Translations under genes and position numbers: made by a program | In this document: positions 45,585 through 56,480 of the stretch, piece by piece | How positions within the stretch are numbered: position 1 is the stretch's first letter | Layout: each line of letters begins with the position of its first letter | Assembly: GCF_000346465.2 (NCBI RefSeq) | Contig: NC_034010.1 | Coordinates: forward strand, 8,858,520 to 8,922,519 | Direction: 5' to 3' | Origin: Prunus persica | Lineage: Eukaryota; Streptophyta; Magnoliopsida; Rosales; Rosaceae | Length of the DNA: 64,000 nt | Notes under the pieces: generated by a model | Databases searched by the model: none | What the model saw: only the letters and a program-made list of their open reading frames with translations | What the model was told of the DNA's origin: nothing

Positions 45585-45779
45585 CAAGTTGGACAACCAG
45601 GGTCAAGAAGGAATCGCAAGCTCATTCCTACTAGGAATCCAACTCCAAGAACAGTTAGAAGCCTACACCAATTAGGAATCCGATTTGCAAAAGGATTCCT
45701 GCTCATAGAAGAAAGCCCAGACACAGTTGGAGAGCCTGAAAAATAATTTCATCTCCTACATGCCACACAAGCGCCATGC

Positions 45780-45796
45780 AAAAGCTGGGGGGCATT
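45780..45796 (+). other. Polypurine tract adjoining LTR-b
   Basis: AAAGCTGGGGGGCATT directly precedes TGTGGGAG. A PPT on this side marks LTR-b as a 3' LTR for the sequence to its left. Confidence 0.7.
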
Positions 45797-46483
45797 TGTG
45801 GGAGCAAATATTTTCGTCTCCAGTCGCAACACGCCATGTGGAAAAAAAGATTCTTAAATTAATTAATTGAACCAATTTATTTGGCCAATTAATTAATAGG
45901 GATAATATTTAATTAATAGGATATTTATCTTTATTTAATAAGATAATATCATTAGTTCAGATATTATCCTAATAAAGAGAACATAATATCATTAATCCAG
46001 ATATTATCCCAATAAAGAGATATAATCAAGTCCAACTCAATCCCTACGAATTTGGGTAAAGAATAAACTCCTCATAATAAGAGTTTATTCTTTATGAAAC
46101 CCTAGCCCCGAGGCTCCTATAAATAGATGACTTCATTCGTCATTCAAGGTACTTCAAAAAACCTACTTCTAATACCCGAGAAAAATACCCAAAGCTCTCT
46201 CCCTCTCCACTCTCCATATTTTCTCCACACGGCTCTGGCCACCACACACGGCTCCAGCCGCCCAGTTCACACCATACATACATCTCCGTACCCTTTTGTT
46301 AGCTACTGTTTTCCTACAAACATTCAAACTAACTTAGGCATCGGAGGGCCTTTGGCCAACACCCCTAGTTGTGGTCTATTTACTCCAGTCTTTTTTACAG
46401 GAATCAAGGAAGAGAGAGAAGGAAGATCGAAGGTTGAAGGATCTAGAAGCGAATATTCTCCTGTGAGATTATTTGCACAAACA
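45797..46483 (+). mobile_element. LTR-b, Tat-type LTR serving two internal regions
   Basis: 687 bp from TGTGGGAGCAAATA to GCACAAACA. TATAAATAGATGACTTCATTC near 46118 is the likely promoter. It is the inverted counterpart of LTR-a. On its left are PPT and aORF-b (a 3' LTR context); on its right TTTGGTGCTTTTATTGAGAGC (46484-46504, at the PBS position) and gag (a 5' LTR context). Confidence 0.85.
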
Positions 46484-49133
46484 TTTGGTGCTTTTATTGA
46501 GAGCATGAGTTATACTCAACGCGTGCTCAAGGAACCATGGTTGGAAGCAAGCGAACTAGGAGCAAGACCGCCACGATGGCCCAAAGCCATTCCTCCCACG
46601 ATCCCACAATCGACATGGTGGCACCACCACCTATCACCGCCGTGAAACCATAGCAAAACCTTGCTGCCGCACCACAGCAGCCATCTCGAATGGCTGGAAC
46701 CACTGTGCCACCTGCTGGACCAGCAGCTGGGACCACCGCACCAGCCTCTGCCGTCATCGTACTATCTCAAGGCCTAGTGGCTGGATCTAGCCACCTTTAT
46801 GGCGCTGCCGCCGAGCATGGTGGAACCTCCCATCAGGGTGGGCTTACTACCACTGCCAACTTTGGCCCAATCTTAGAGCAACTTCAGTCATTCCCTCCAT
46901 TGCCTCCACGCTCGATGCATGCTCCCGAGTACACCTCCAATGAAACCCTAGCTCGTGTGCAATTGGGCTCCACACACTTCTCTCCTTCGGATCCACGAAG
47001 TCAAGTAGATCTTAATCTGAGAGTTGACCAGCTAACTCAGAGAATGGACGACCAAAACAACTTGATGAGGTAGTTCCTCAACCCAATAAACTTGGCTCGA
47101 AACCTTGGCCTAAGACAATAGGGCGAAGCGAGAAGGATGGACAAACTCACCGATAGGTAGTTCGATGGGTACCAAGCAATTCGAGCAGGAGTAAGTAGAC
47201 AAGGAGAGGGACAACAACGCAATCGGCTTGCCGACATGTGGCAAGCATCTGCGAGCCGCGCTCAGAGCAAACAAACTCTCCCATCCATATTAAGTTTAAG
47301 GACCAACATGCATGAAGGGCTGGGCCCACAACTTGACATCTGCTCCAGCCTGGGCCCACACGAAAATGTTCATGAAAGGCTAGGCTCCCAGATAGGTCAA
47401 CCTGACAACCATCGCAGTAAGGATCGTGAGGAAAGACGCTCTGCTACCTGCTCGTAGAGAAATATTCACGAAAGGCTGGGCCCCCAAGGAGGTCAACTTG
47501 ATAACCCTTACAATGAGAACCGTGAAGAAAGGCTCTCCGCTGCTCGTTTTGGAAGAACCAATCCTCATCACCAAGCTACAGAAAATCCCTCGCAAGTGCA
47601 GTCCACCGAGAAGGTCAACCTATGCGAACCAAGAAGAAAGTCAATCAGCGTCACCCGAATTGCGAAGGTCACCAATGTGACCAACCAGCCATGTGTGCGG
47701 AAGACATTGAGAAGCTTGTGAATAACCGACTTCGAGACTTAAAGATTGGAGGAAATTTCGAAGAGGCACTACGCATTGAGGTAGACCAAGCAAACTCCTC
47801 ACCTTTCAACCCTGAAACGATTCTCAACGCCCTCTTTCACATGTTTCAAAGGGGATTCTGATCCCGAAAGTCATCTGAAGCATTTCAAGAGCCTTATGAT
47901 CCTCTACAAAACTGAAGACGCGCTAATGTGCAACATGTTTACAATGAATTTGCGTGGAGCAGCTCAGGACTAGTTCTATATCCTGCCATCCGGGTCGATC
48001 AGCAGCTTCAAAGAGCTTGCTTATGTCTTCACCAAAGATTATACTTCTTACCAGACGATCAAGAAGAACCCTGACGACCTGTACAACCTACGCAAGAAGC
48101 CCAATGAATCCCTTCCAGATTACATCAAGAGATTCAAAGCAGAAAAGGCCAACATCGTAAGGTGCAATGACCGAATCGCATCCTCTGCATTAAAGAAGGG
48201 TCTTCTAGCTGAACACGACTTATACCGCGAGATGACTATCACTCCTAGCCAGACTCTGGCAGATGACTTCACGACGGCAAAACGCCACGCTCTCTAGGAT
48301 GACGATCGCATCGCCGTGAAGAAGTCCATCGAGTAGAAGATCAGCCGACCAAGCTAGCAGACCAAAGAAGTAACAGGTTTGGCAGTAGGGATAGAGACAA
48401 ACGTAGGTCGCACCCACAAGGAGACGTTACGACAAAGGAGAACTACACCAAGTTCTCCATACATCAAATTTTAGCCCAAGTGAAGGACAAACCTTGGATA
48501 AAAAGACCGCCACCCTTGAAAGGAGATCTGGACAAGAGGGATACCAGAAAATATTGTGCTTTCCATGCAAGGCAAGGGCACAATACGAATAATTGCTTTG
48601 CTTGTAAAGCGCATCTCAAAGAACTACTGAGAGAAGGTCACTGCACGGAGTTCATAGAGAAGCAGGCCGTCTAGTAGATTGAGGACAGCGATACTGCCAA
48701 AGAGCCACCCCAGAAGGTCATAAGGATTAACATAATCCTATCCGACTCCGAGGAGTCCAGACTGACCAACAAAGAAAAGAAAAGAAAGATCAAATAGGCC
48801 ACCGTGATCTCCCAGGTCTCCAATAGTCTCCCACTGGCAGAATACGATCCTGTGATCGGCTTCCAAAAGAAAGATCTAATCAGCCTTGATCTACCACACA
48901 ACGATGCCCTTGTCATCAGCATTCAAATTGCTCAGGCCATGGTTGACCGAATCCATGCAGACGAGGGCAGTGCAGCCAACATTCTACAATTGGCAGTCAT
49001 CCAACAGATGGACTTAGAGACAAAGATCAATAAATCAGTCAAGTCACTGACTGGCTTCAATGGCGCAACAACGGTTACCGTGGGCATGATAGATCTCGAC
49101 GTCTACTCCCCACTTGTAATCAGCTCACAAACA
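46484..49133 (+). pseudogene. Tat-type gag and protease, truncated (gag-b)
   Basis: The likely start is ATG 46537 (MVGSKRTRSKTATM), with an in-frame TAG at about 46648 and later frameshifts. The order is: a P/A/T-rich N-terminus; an 84-bp-scale repeat in the coding sequence (HERLGSQ/HERLGPQ, 47370-47540); the gag core with DDLYNLRKKPNESLPDYIKRF (48078-48140); the zinc-knuckle-like YCAFHARQGHNTNNCF (48555-48602); and a protease segment LPHNDALVISIQIAQ with the motif ADEGSAA (48960, Asp-Glu-Gly-Ser form). It ends in SPLVISSQT at 49133, where MULE-1 resumes. RT and all later domains are gone. Confidence 0.75.
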
Positions 49134-49138
49134 ACATA
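49134..49138. repeat. Target-site duplication ACATA, right copy
   Basis: ACATA directly after CTCACAAACA, the right edge of the inserted DNA, and directly before the resumed MULE-1 linker (frame reading SDLESLHEDTEDED). It matches 17629-17633. Confidence 0.6.
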
Positions 49139-51520
49139 CATCGGACTTAGAGAGTTTGCATGAGGATACTGAAGATGAAGATGGCATGAAGAGAGGTTTG
49201 AGCCAACCAAAATTCATGTAGTACAATAAATAGCACGACCTTTTAGATCCAAAATTCCACTTGGGTTTGGAGTTTCCTAATATGCAGGAATGTAGAGAGG
49301 CCATAAAGTACTATGCATGCAGGTGTGCTAGAAGACTAAGGTTTGTGAAGAATGAGCCTAATAGGGTGAGGCTGGTATGTGATGGTAATAATGAGGGTGA
49401 TAAGGCAAAGAGGTATACCAAGGGTCAAAAAGTAAGAGGCATGCTAAGGGTGATAAGGCAAAGAGGCATAGTAAGAGTGATTAGTGTAAGAGGCATGGTA
49501 AGGGTGAATAGGGTGAAGATGAACTTCAAGATTGTCCTTGGTTATTGTATGATGCACATGTTGGGAAAGGACCCACTGTTAGAGTGAAGACATACCATCC
49601 AATTCATACCTGCTGCAGATCTTAATGAACTAGGTTTGCCACTTCACAATGGTTGGCTAAAAGGTTTGATGAGGATCTCAGAACCAATCCTAACATGTCA
49701 GTTGCTGACTTCATGTCATTGGCGAGAAAACATTACAGTATAGATGTTACTAGGGACCAATGCTACAAGGCAAAGAATTTGGCAAAGGAGAGAATTCAAG
49801 GAAGCATTGAAGAACAATATGCAAAGTTGTGGGATTATTGTGAGCTTAAGAGGAAAAACCCAGGGAGCACAGTTTTAGTGAAGACATCATTGAAAGGAGA
49901 TGATCTAGTTTTTGAGGGGCTTTATATATGTTTTGCTCAACTGAGGAAGTGGTTTTTTGAAGGATGCAGAACCATGGTTGGATTTGATGGGGCTTTCATC
50001 AAAGGACAACATCCAGGACAACTTTTAAGTGCTGTTGGGATTGATGCCAACAATGGCATGTTCCCAATAGCTTTTGCTATTGTGGAGACAGAAAGCAAAG
50101 ACACTTGGACATGGTTTTTAGATATATTCTTCAATGATGTTGGGGTAAGAGGTACTGGAAATGGATGGGTTTTTATCACTGACAAACAAAAAGGATTGGG
50201 GCAAGCAATTAAGGCTTTCAAGCCAGATGCTGAACATAGGCATTGTGTAAGGCATCTACACAATAATTTCAAAATTGCTGGGCATGGTAGTTTGGCACTT
50301 AAACAGAGGCTATGGGCTGCTGCTAAAAGTACAATACTTCCTTGGTGGGAAGCTGAGATGGACAATATTATGGAAATATCTGGCCCAGCTCATGCATAGC
50401 ATAAGGATAGGCCAGCAATTCATTGGAGCGGGTCACACTTTACTACTGGGACCAAGTGTGATATACTGCTGAACAATTTATATGAATGTTTCAATTCAAC
50501 AAATTTTGGAGGCAAGAGATAAACATATTTGATGTTGAGAAGTTGCAAGACAACAGGAGGTGAAATGGACTCAAATAATTGGGCCAAGGACCTTTCAGAT
50601 TATTGAAAAGAATTTGAAACAGAGTGGCTCAAGCATTGCACAGAATGCAGGTGAAAATAGGTTTCAAGTCACCCATATGCTTGGTGGGCAATATGCAATT
50701 GATCTAAATGTTCACTCTTGCTCTTGTAGAAAATGTGATCTATGTGGCATCCCATGTTGCCATGCCATGGCTGCAATATCAAGGCAATAGAGAAGCCCAA
50801 TGAGTTATGTCAATGAGGTGTATAAGAGAGAAGCTTATGACAAGACTTTCACCAATGCCAAGCCAACAATTATGGAGGAAATCAGGTCATAGGCCAATTA
50901 AAGCCCCACTATATTACAAAAAAAGTGGTAGGCCAAATAAGGCAAGGACTAGAACAATTGATGAGATCCCAAAGGGTGCCACTAAGCTTAGGAGATATGG
51001 AATTGTAATCCATTGCTCAGTTTTTAGAGGAGAAGGCCATAATGCTACTAATTATGGAAGGGTATATGGAAATATGGGAAGAGGCAGAGGCAGAGGAAGA
51101 GGGAGAGGAAGAGAAAAAAGCATGGGAAGAGGAACCAACTCAATCCATCAATCTGAAGAGGAACTCCAACGTAGACAAACAAAGTTACAGGTAAAGGATC
51201 TGAAATTATGATTGAATGTTTTAATTGGATGACTCATTTGAATTATTTTAATTGTGATTAATTTCATTTGTGGGCAATTAGAGGAGCTTTGACAAGGACT
51301 ACAGCCACTGTAAGCCAAACAGCTCCAACCAATGTTGCTAACCAAGCAAGTCGAACCAATGTTACTTCACAACCAGCTCCTTGCAATTTAGCTTCACAAG
51401 CAGGTCCAAGCAATTTTGATTCACAACCACAGTCTGTTGTTACCACTCAAAACACTTCCGAGCCACAATGGAAAAGGTTCAAATCTCCTGCAAAAAGCAC
51501 AAGGCCATGGAGGTAAAGTA
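49139..51520 (+). pseudogene. MULE-1 transposase, C-terminal part (broken)
   Basis: It opens with an acidic linker, then FHLGLEFPNMQECREAIKYYA (MuDR-type DNA-binding lead-in; TAGs at about 49220 and 49229). The MULE transposase core at 49653-50560 carries the first Asp in MVGFDGAFIKG, the second in FITDKQKGLGQ, and the Glu expected in NNLYECFN (after a frame break, about 50478). A SWIM finger CSCRKCDLCGIPCCH lies near 50735. The C-terminal knuckle is degraded (CSVFRGEGHNATNYG lacks two Cys) and is followed by a GRGRGRGRG stretch. An A/S/T/Q-rich tail after an intron-like gap ends at 51516. It joins the 16690-17633 part across the insertion. Confidence 0.85.
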
Positions 51521-51529
51521 GATGATGGA

Positions 51530-51895
51530 TCGCATGGGTATTTTGAACGGGTGGCTATTTTTGGATTGATTTTGGAATGTATATTTTAAACAGATAGGCC
51601 AGTAGATGTTGGAATGTATATTTTGAAGAGATGGCTAGTAGATGTTGGAATGTGCATTTTGAGCAGATGGCTATTATGGATGGATTTTGGATGTATATCA
51701 AATGTTGAAATGTATATTTTGTAGTAGATGTTGGAATGTGTATTTTGAACTGATGGCTATTTTGGATATTTTTCAAATGTTGGAATATATATTTTGAACA
51801 GACGGCTATTTTGGATGTATTTCAGATGTTGGAATGTATATTTTTCAACTGATGGCTATTTTGGATGGATTTCAAATGTTGGACATGCTAATATG
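51530..51895 (+). repeat. Degenerate tandem repeat downstream of the MULE-1 transposase
   Basis: Six to seven loose units of 50-60 bp with TTGGAATGTATATTTTGAAC(A)GATGGCTATTTTGGATG. They lie between the transposase stop and the convergent GRF gene, where a terminator/3' end would be. Confidence 0.8.
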
Positions 51896-52206
51896 TGGAA
51901 TTTTGAAGTGTTTCACAGATTAATCTACACCAAGAACGCCTACATAATGTTTATGTTGTATTTATCTTTTGCTTGATACTGGTTTTTGGATTAGTGTATG
52001 CTTTATGCCTTGCTTTTGTTGTACTGCTCTGTTTGCAGTTTTTGGGTATTTTGCCTTGGCGTGTGCCAAAGGGTAAGTATTCTTTTACCCAAAAAAACAA
52101 AGAAGGCTTACATTCAACTAAATTCATTAAGCCAAATCTACATTGAACCAATCAAAAGGCCACTACATTCGTTAAGCCAAAAGAAGGCACAAAAAGGCCA
52201 CTACAT

Positions 52207-52600
52207 TCAACCAAATAAAAAGCTAACTAATACAGTAAACAACAACAAAATTACAACCAAACAACTCAGCAGCCCACTTCGAAATTTTTTCTCTCTGTCA
52301 CTTAACTCTTGCACAATCTTCTTGTTTTTAGCTATTTTCTCTTCCAATGAGTTAATTCGTCTCAACAATCAACATATGACATGTTTGGCATGCTCAGACA
52401 TTTTCGGGTCCTTCCAAGCCTTCCAACCACAGCCACCACCATACTTCTATCTACAACACACATATAACCTCCTCCCTGCATTTTCATCAAGCCAGTAAAC
52501 AATCGTTTCAGCCTCAAATCCACGCCGGCAGATACACACCATATCATCCTCAATAATAAAAGTGGTCGAACTTGATTCGATGCATGGCTGTTCCTTTGCA
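52207..52600 (-). pseudogene. MULE-1 accessory gene: GRF-type zinc finger, coiled coil, TM tail (broken)
   Basis: The minus frame shows CICRRGFEAETIVYW, NAGRRLYVCC, then after a TAG KYGGGCGWKAWKD. This is a C-x-C ... GRR-x-Y-x-C ... C-x-x-W/F pattern typical of GRF zinc fingers. After a TGA a heptad-like helix follows (RRINSLEEKIAKNKKIVQEL) and a hydrophobic C-terminal segment (CLVVILLLFTVLVSFLFG) to the stop at 52207. The only plausible ATG (about 52599) is in another frame, so a frameshift lies between. It is convergent with the transposase and inside the right TIR. Small GRF proteins of this plan occur in plant genomes; the role in MULEs is not established. Confidence 0.65.
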
Positions 52601-52762
52601 TCCTATCTTCAACTGCAAATTGATGAACATAAGCGACATGAGAAGGTTAGAACGCTTGCAAATGGGGTTGGGTTCTGTCATCAAGGGTGGGTTCTGTGAA
52701 AAAGGTGTGGTTTCTGTTGAATCTCCAAGTCTGATTTCATAGGAAGAGGTGGTTTCGTTCCA

Positions 52763-52870
52763 ATAAAAGGGGGATGAGGTATAAAAGGACGAGATTATCC
52801 TCAACAGATGACTCACTTTCACGTTGTATTTTTTATGGGCATCTGGATGGAATTGTGGAAAAGCTAACGG
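52763..52870 (-). repeat. MULE-1 right terminal inverted repeat (inner half)
   Basis: The reverse complement matches 16323-16440 at high identity. The repeat ends abruptly at GCTAACGG (52870), where an LTR begins with TGTTGAGG; the outer 115 bp are lost. Confidence 0.85.
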
Positions 52871-54303
52871 TGTTGAGGCCCAAAAAATCCAAGGCTAGGC
52901 CCAAATATATTTCTAGCCCAGTACGACACCTAACTTGGGAAGAAACCCAACTTGGGTACACGAGAGTTCGTCATATGCACTTGCATACGTGCCACGCCAA
53001 GTAAATAAGCAACACGCCACGCTACAAGCTTAAGTGGGCCTAAGCCATGCAAATGCCTGGGGCTTGCTGAGCTGGTTGTGGTATGGATGGTTATGAGTAT
53101 TCACGAGGCCCATTGATGGTCCAAGGAGTGGAAGTTTTGGGCTACTTGGGAGCACCAAAACTCAAGCCCATTCCTTGAGCCCAAACATATGGGTAAGCAT
53201 GAGAGAGAACCCAGTAGTCCATCACTTTAGGAAGCCAGCCCATTCCCTTAGTAAACTAACCCATCACCCTAGGCTGCCCCAAATGACCAAGAAAATATCT
53301 GAAAATCTCCAGCACATGGCTGGAGACAAAACAATAACAAAATGGCTGGAGACAAAACAATAACAAAAGCCAAAAGCCACTAACGTCTGCAAGCTGCTGG
53401 GAATCTCTAGCACATGGCCAAAGATAAATCTCAATACAAGCCATCAAAAAACCAAAGGATACTTGAGCAAAACACCCTTCAAACTAGCGGCCTTACCCAT
53501 TTCTTTCTCCCACCAGCTCTTGCCATGGAAGAGGGAAGGAAAGAAGGTGAGGAGGTAGCCAAAAATGGGAGTTCATTACTGAAGCAGTTATGGGAAAGCC
53601 TTAGAGCTCCCAAAAATCTTGTCTTTGTGTGTTTGGACAGAGGAAGATTTCACAAAATGGGATGAGTCAAAGGAAGAGAAGAGAAATGAAAGGGGAGACT
53701 TGGCAAAATTAGAGAGAACCAACTAAGGTTTTCTTGGTAAGAAGGAGTTCCTGCGCCTATAAAAGGGAGGCACCTTCTACCCACCAAAACAACTCAAGAA
53801 AAGGCAAGCAACACACATCCAAAAAGCAAGCTTCATCTCTCATCCCTTAAACCTCTGCAATTTCGAGCCCCATTCCTCTATCTTCTCCCATTTTCTCCTT
53901 TGGTAAATTGTTCCAGAGCTTTCGTCAAGCTGTTGGAAACTACTCAACACACCCGTTGTTATTCCCTCATCTCTCTCTCTCTCTCTCTTCAACAAATCCT
54001 TTTAGAATCTTGCCTTAAAACCTCTATTTCTCATAGGAAATCGTAGCTCTTTCTCTCTCTCATGCTAAACTCATGAATGCTCAACTCCCATGCCACAAAC
54101 TTCTCATGCCAAGCCAAGAATTTATCTGTAAGCGACTCTTCATTGGTAAAGAAGACCAAGGTGTTTCCTAAGGCTCAACTACCCTTTCGAAACACTCTTG
54201 GGGTCTGATCCTTGAACTCAAACTTAAGGGGCAATTTCATACATTTGGCTCTTTACAGCAGCCCAAGCCTATAAGTAGCTGCCAGAACGAAAAAGCCCCT
54301 ACA
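52871..54303 (+). mobile_element. Ty3/gypsy LTR (copy 2), inserted in the MULE-1 right TIR
   Basis: 1433 bp, TGTTGAGGCCCAAAAAATCC to CCCCTACA. It is the inverted homologue of 11742-13315. U3 is rich in GGCCCA(A/T) and AGCCCA. A leader with an (TC)n run (53960-53990) and GCTATAAAAGGGAGGC-like promoter near 53757 precede the 3' end. AACGG (52866-52870) would be the left target repeat; the right end of this element is not preserved. Confidence 0.8.
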
Positions 54304-54308
54304 TAAAT

Positions 54309-54326
54309 TGGCGACTCTGCTGGGGA
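54309..54326 (+). other. Primer-binding site, tRNA-Arg type
   Basis: TGGCGACTCTGCTGGGGA, 5 bp after the LTR, identical to the one at 11719-11736 on the other strand. Confidence 0.75.
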
Positions 54327-55326
54327 TTAGGCCGCTATCTTCACCAATACTTCCAACAAAGAAGACCAGAAGCAATAAACCAAAGAAAATAAAGAGATAA
54401 GAACATTTCCTCTTTCTTGTTTTTTTCTTTTGTTGGCTATCTACTTTGCATAACAAGCATAATAAGGGTTGCTGACATGTGCCTTTTGCTTGTGTCTTAG
54501 ATCTCCATTCTCAAGCAAAACCAAATCTTGTACGAGGGCTGGGGCTTTAGGCAAATCCATCATTCAGGCCATTGAGCAAACTACACATGCAAACTCCAAA
54601 ATACTTGGGGGCTTCGGGCCAAGAAAATCTATAAAAATAAAATAAAATAAAAATAAAAAAAGGGAGTCAAGCATAGGAACTTCAAAGTTTCTCATGCTAA
54701 ACCAAGCTATACCTCGGTTCCAAGAGCTGTGCACTTGCCTTATTTCAAACCTTCTTAGCCCATATCCTATTTCAAACATCATGCCAGAGTATATGCTCCC
54801 TAACCCCCAAAAGCTCAATTTATCCTTGCAATAATTCAACAAGCTCATTACATCTCTGAAAGAAAACTCAAAGCAGCCTCAACAACTAGCTTGTTCTCTG
54901 TCTCATCCAAAGTCTCTCTGGTCAAGCAATTCAAATCTTCCATAAGCCTTCACATTGCAAGTCAAGATGAAAGTAACCAAAAACTCACCTTCGTACCATC
55001 AAGTTCCTAACAAATCAATAAGAAGATGGCATTTCTCATGCTTTGGAACCTCTCAATCAAGCCTGAAATAAGAAACAAGAGAGTACATTGGCCAGATCAG
55101 GTGCTGGAAGGGAACTTTTTTGGGATTATGTGGGTTTGTGGGCTTTGTTTGGGATTATGCTTAATTTTGGTAATGAGGACTAGTAGTTTTAGTGCCGTTT
55201 TTTTTTCAGTTTTAGTTTTATTTTTAGCATGTTAGTCTATTGCCCTTTTGGGATTGGTGTTTTAGACGTCATGTTGATGTCTTTAATTGTATTGTTTAAG
55301 TTTATCTTTGATAAAAATAAAAATGG
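54327..55326 (+). other. Internal leader remnant, then unassigned DNA
   Basis: 54327-54450 matches the leader of copy 1 (TTCACCAATACTTCC, GAAGCAATAAACCAAAGA, AAAATAAAGAGATAAGAACA). No gag frame follows. The ORFs at 54564-54848 (minus) and 55026-55235 (plus) show no domain. The retroelement ends somewhere before the fold-back at 55327. Confidence 0.4.
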
Positions 55327-56042
55327 TTAAATACTTTTTCGGTCATTGGGTTTTACATGAAAATTCAATTTGGTCACTAACAAAAAAATTTAGCCATGTT
55401 GGTCATTATGTTTTCCTAAGTTTACAATTTATACACATTCCGTAATCTTCAGTTAAGTACAATTTTTTATTTTTTTTAGGAAGCACCTTTAGTCTTCTTT
55501 CTCTAACTCAATGAATTAGGTTATATTGTGCTATTAGGGTTTAACAAATTAAGGGAAATCTTGGGTTGAAATCAAAACTATGAGGTATTAGAAAAATAAA
55601 AAAACCAAACCAAATTAAAATGAAATCAACAACTTACCAATATATTTTGGTGCTGTATCACCTTGATTACGTCTCCTTGTCATCCGAAGTCATAATTACG
55701 GTTCTCACTCAATCGATTCATGCTTCAATATAGATCCAATTCATGCTTCAATATATAGCATCCATATCATGACCTTATACCTCACAATTCCGATTTCAAC
55801 CAAAGATTTCTCTAAATTTATTAAACCCTAATAACACATATGCTAACTCATTGAGTTAGAGGAAGAAGATTGAACGTGCTTCATAAAAAAAAATAATAAT
55901 AAAACTGCACTTAACAGAAGATAACAGAATGTCTATAAATTGTAAATTTTAGGAAACATATAAAGACTAATTTGGCTAAACTTTTTTCTGAGTGACCAAA
56001 GTGAATTTTCGTGCAAAACTCAATGACAAAAAATCTATTTAA
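55327..56042. mobile_element. Fold-back element with inverted arms of about 260 bp
   Basis: The left arm (TTAAATACTTTTTCGGTCATTG..., ATTCAATTTGGTCACT, CTAACTCAATGAATTAGG, GGGTTTAACAAATT) reappears inverted at the right (ATTTAAATAGA..., ATTCACTTTGGTCACT, CTAACTCAATGAGTTAG, GGGTTTAATAAATT). The spacer of roughly 150 bp holds a short direct duplication (TTCATGCTTCAATATA). No coding capacity. Long TIRs suggest a Mutator-derived MITE; no target duplication was found. Confidence 0.75.
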
Positions 56043-56384
56043 ATAAACATAAAAACTTAATGGCATTGGGAAGAATTTTAATAGAAATTGAAATGTGTAC
56101 TTAATAAAATTGAAAATTACAATGATAAAATTGACAAAATTAAAACTACTGAAATCAAAGCTGTAAAACTGATAAACTACATGGACAAAAAATTAAGGGA
56201 AATATCTCTAAATGCCACCTTTTTATAATCTTAACTGAAAATTCCACCTCTCCCTAATTTTTTTGCAACTATCACCTATAAATATATATTTATTGTCCAC
56301 TTATTGCACATATATCACTTTTTCTGATATTTTGGTTCTCTCTCAGCTCGCTCGGCTCCTTCTTCACTCTCTCTGTGTTCGCTT

Positions 56385-56480
<96 letters not shown>

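Larger units (their letters stand above)
16208..52870 (+). mobile_element. MULE-1: Mutator-like element split by a 31.5-kb nested insertion
   Basis: The left TIR starts GGGCTAAACTACC at 16208 and the inner half of the right TIR is at 52763-52870. The transposase gene begins after the left TIR (16690-17633), breaks at 17633, and resumes at 49139. Coding content across the break is compatible: an acidic linker on both sides, then the conserved F/GxxF..EAIKYYA block. Without the insertion the element is about 5.2 kb, a normal autonomous MULE size. The outer part of the right TIR is missing because an LTR starts at 52871. No 9-bp target duplication can therefore be scored. Confidence 0.8.

Noticed and set aside
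48960..48975. Protease active site written DEGS, and DCGS at 24905, as inactivating changes
   Set aside because: Variant residues after the Asp are usual in Tat-type elements, so these alone are not evidence of loss.
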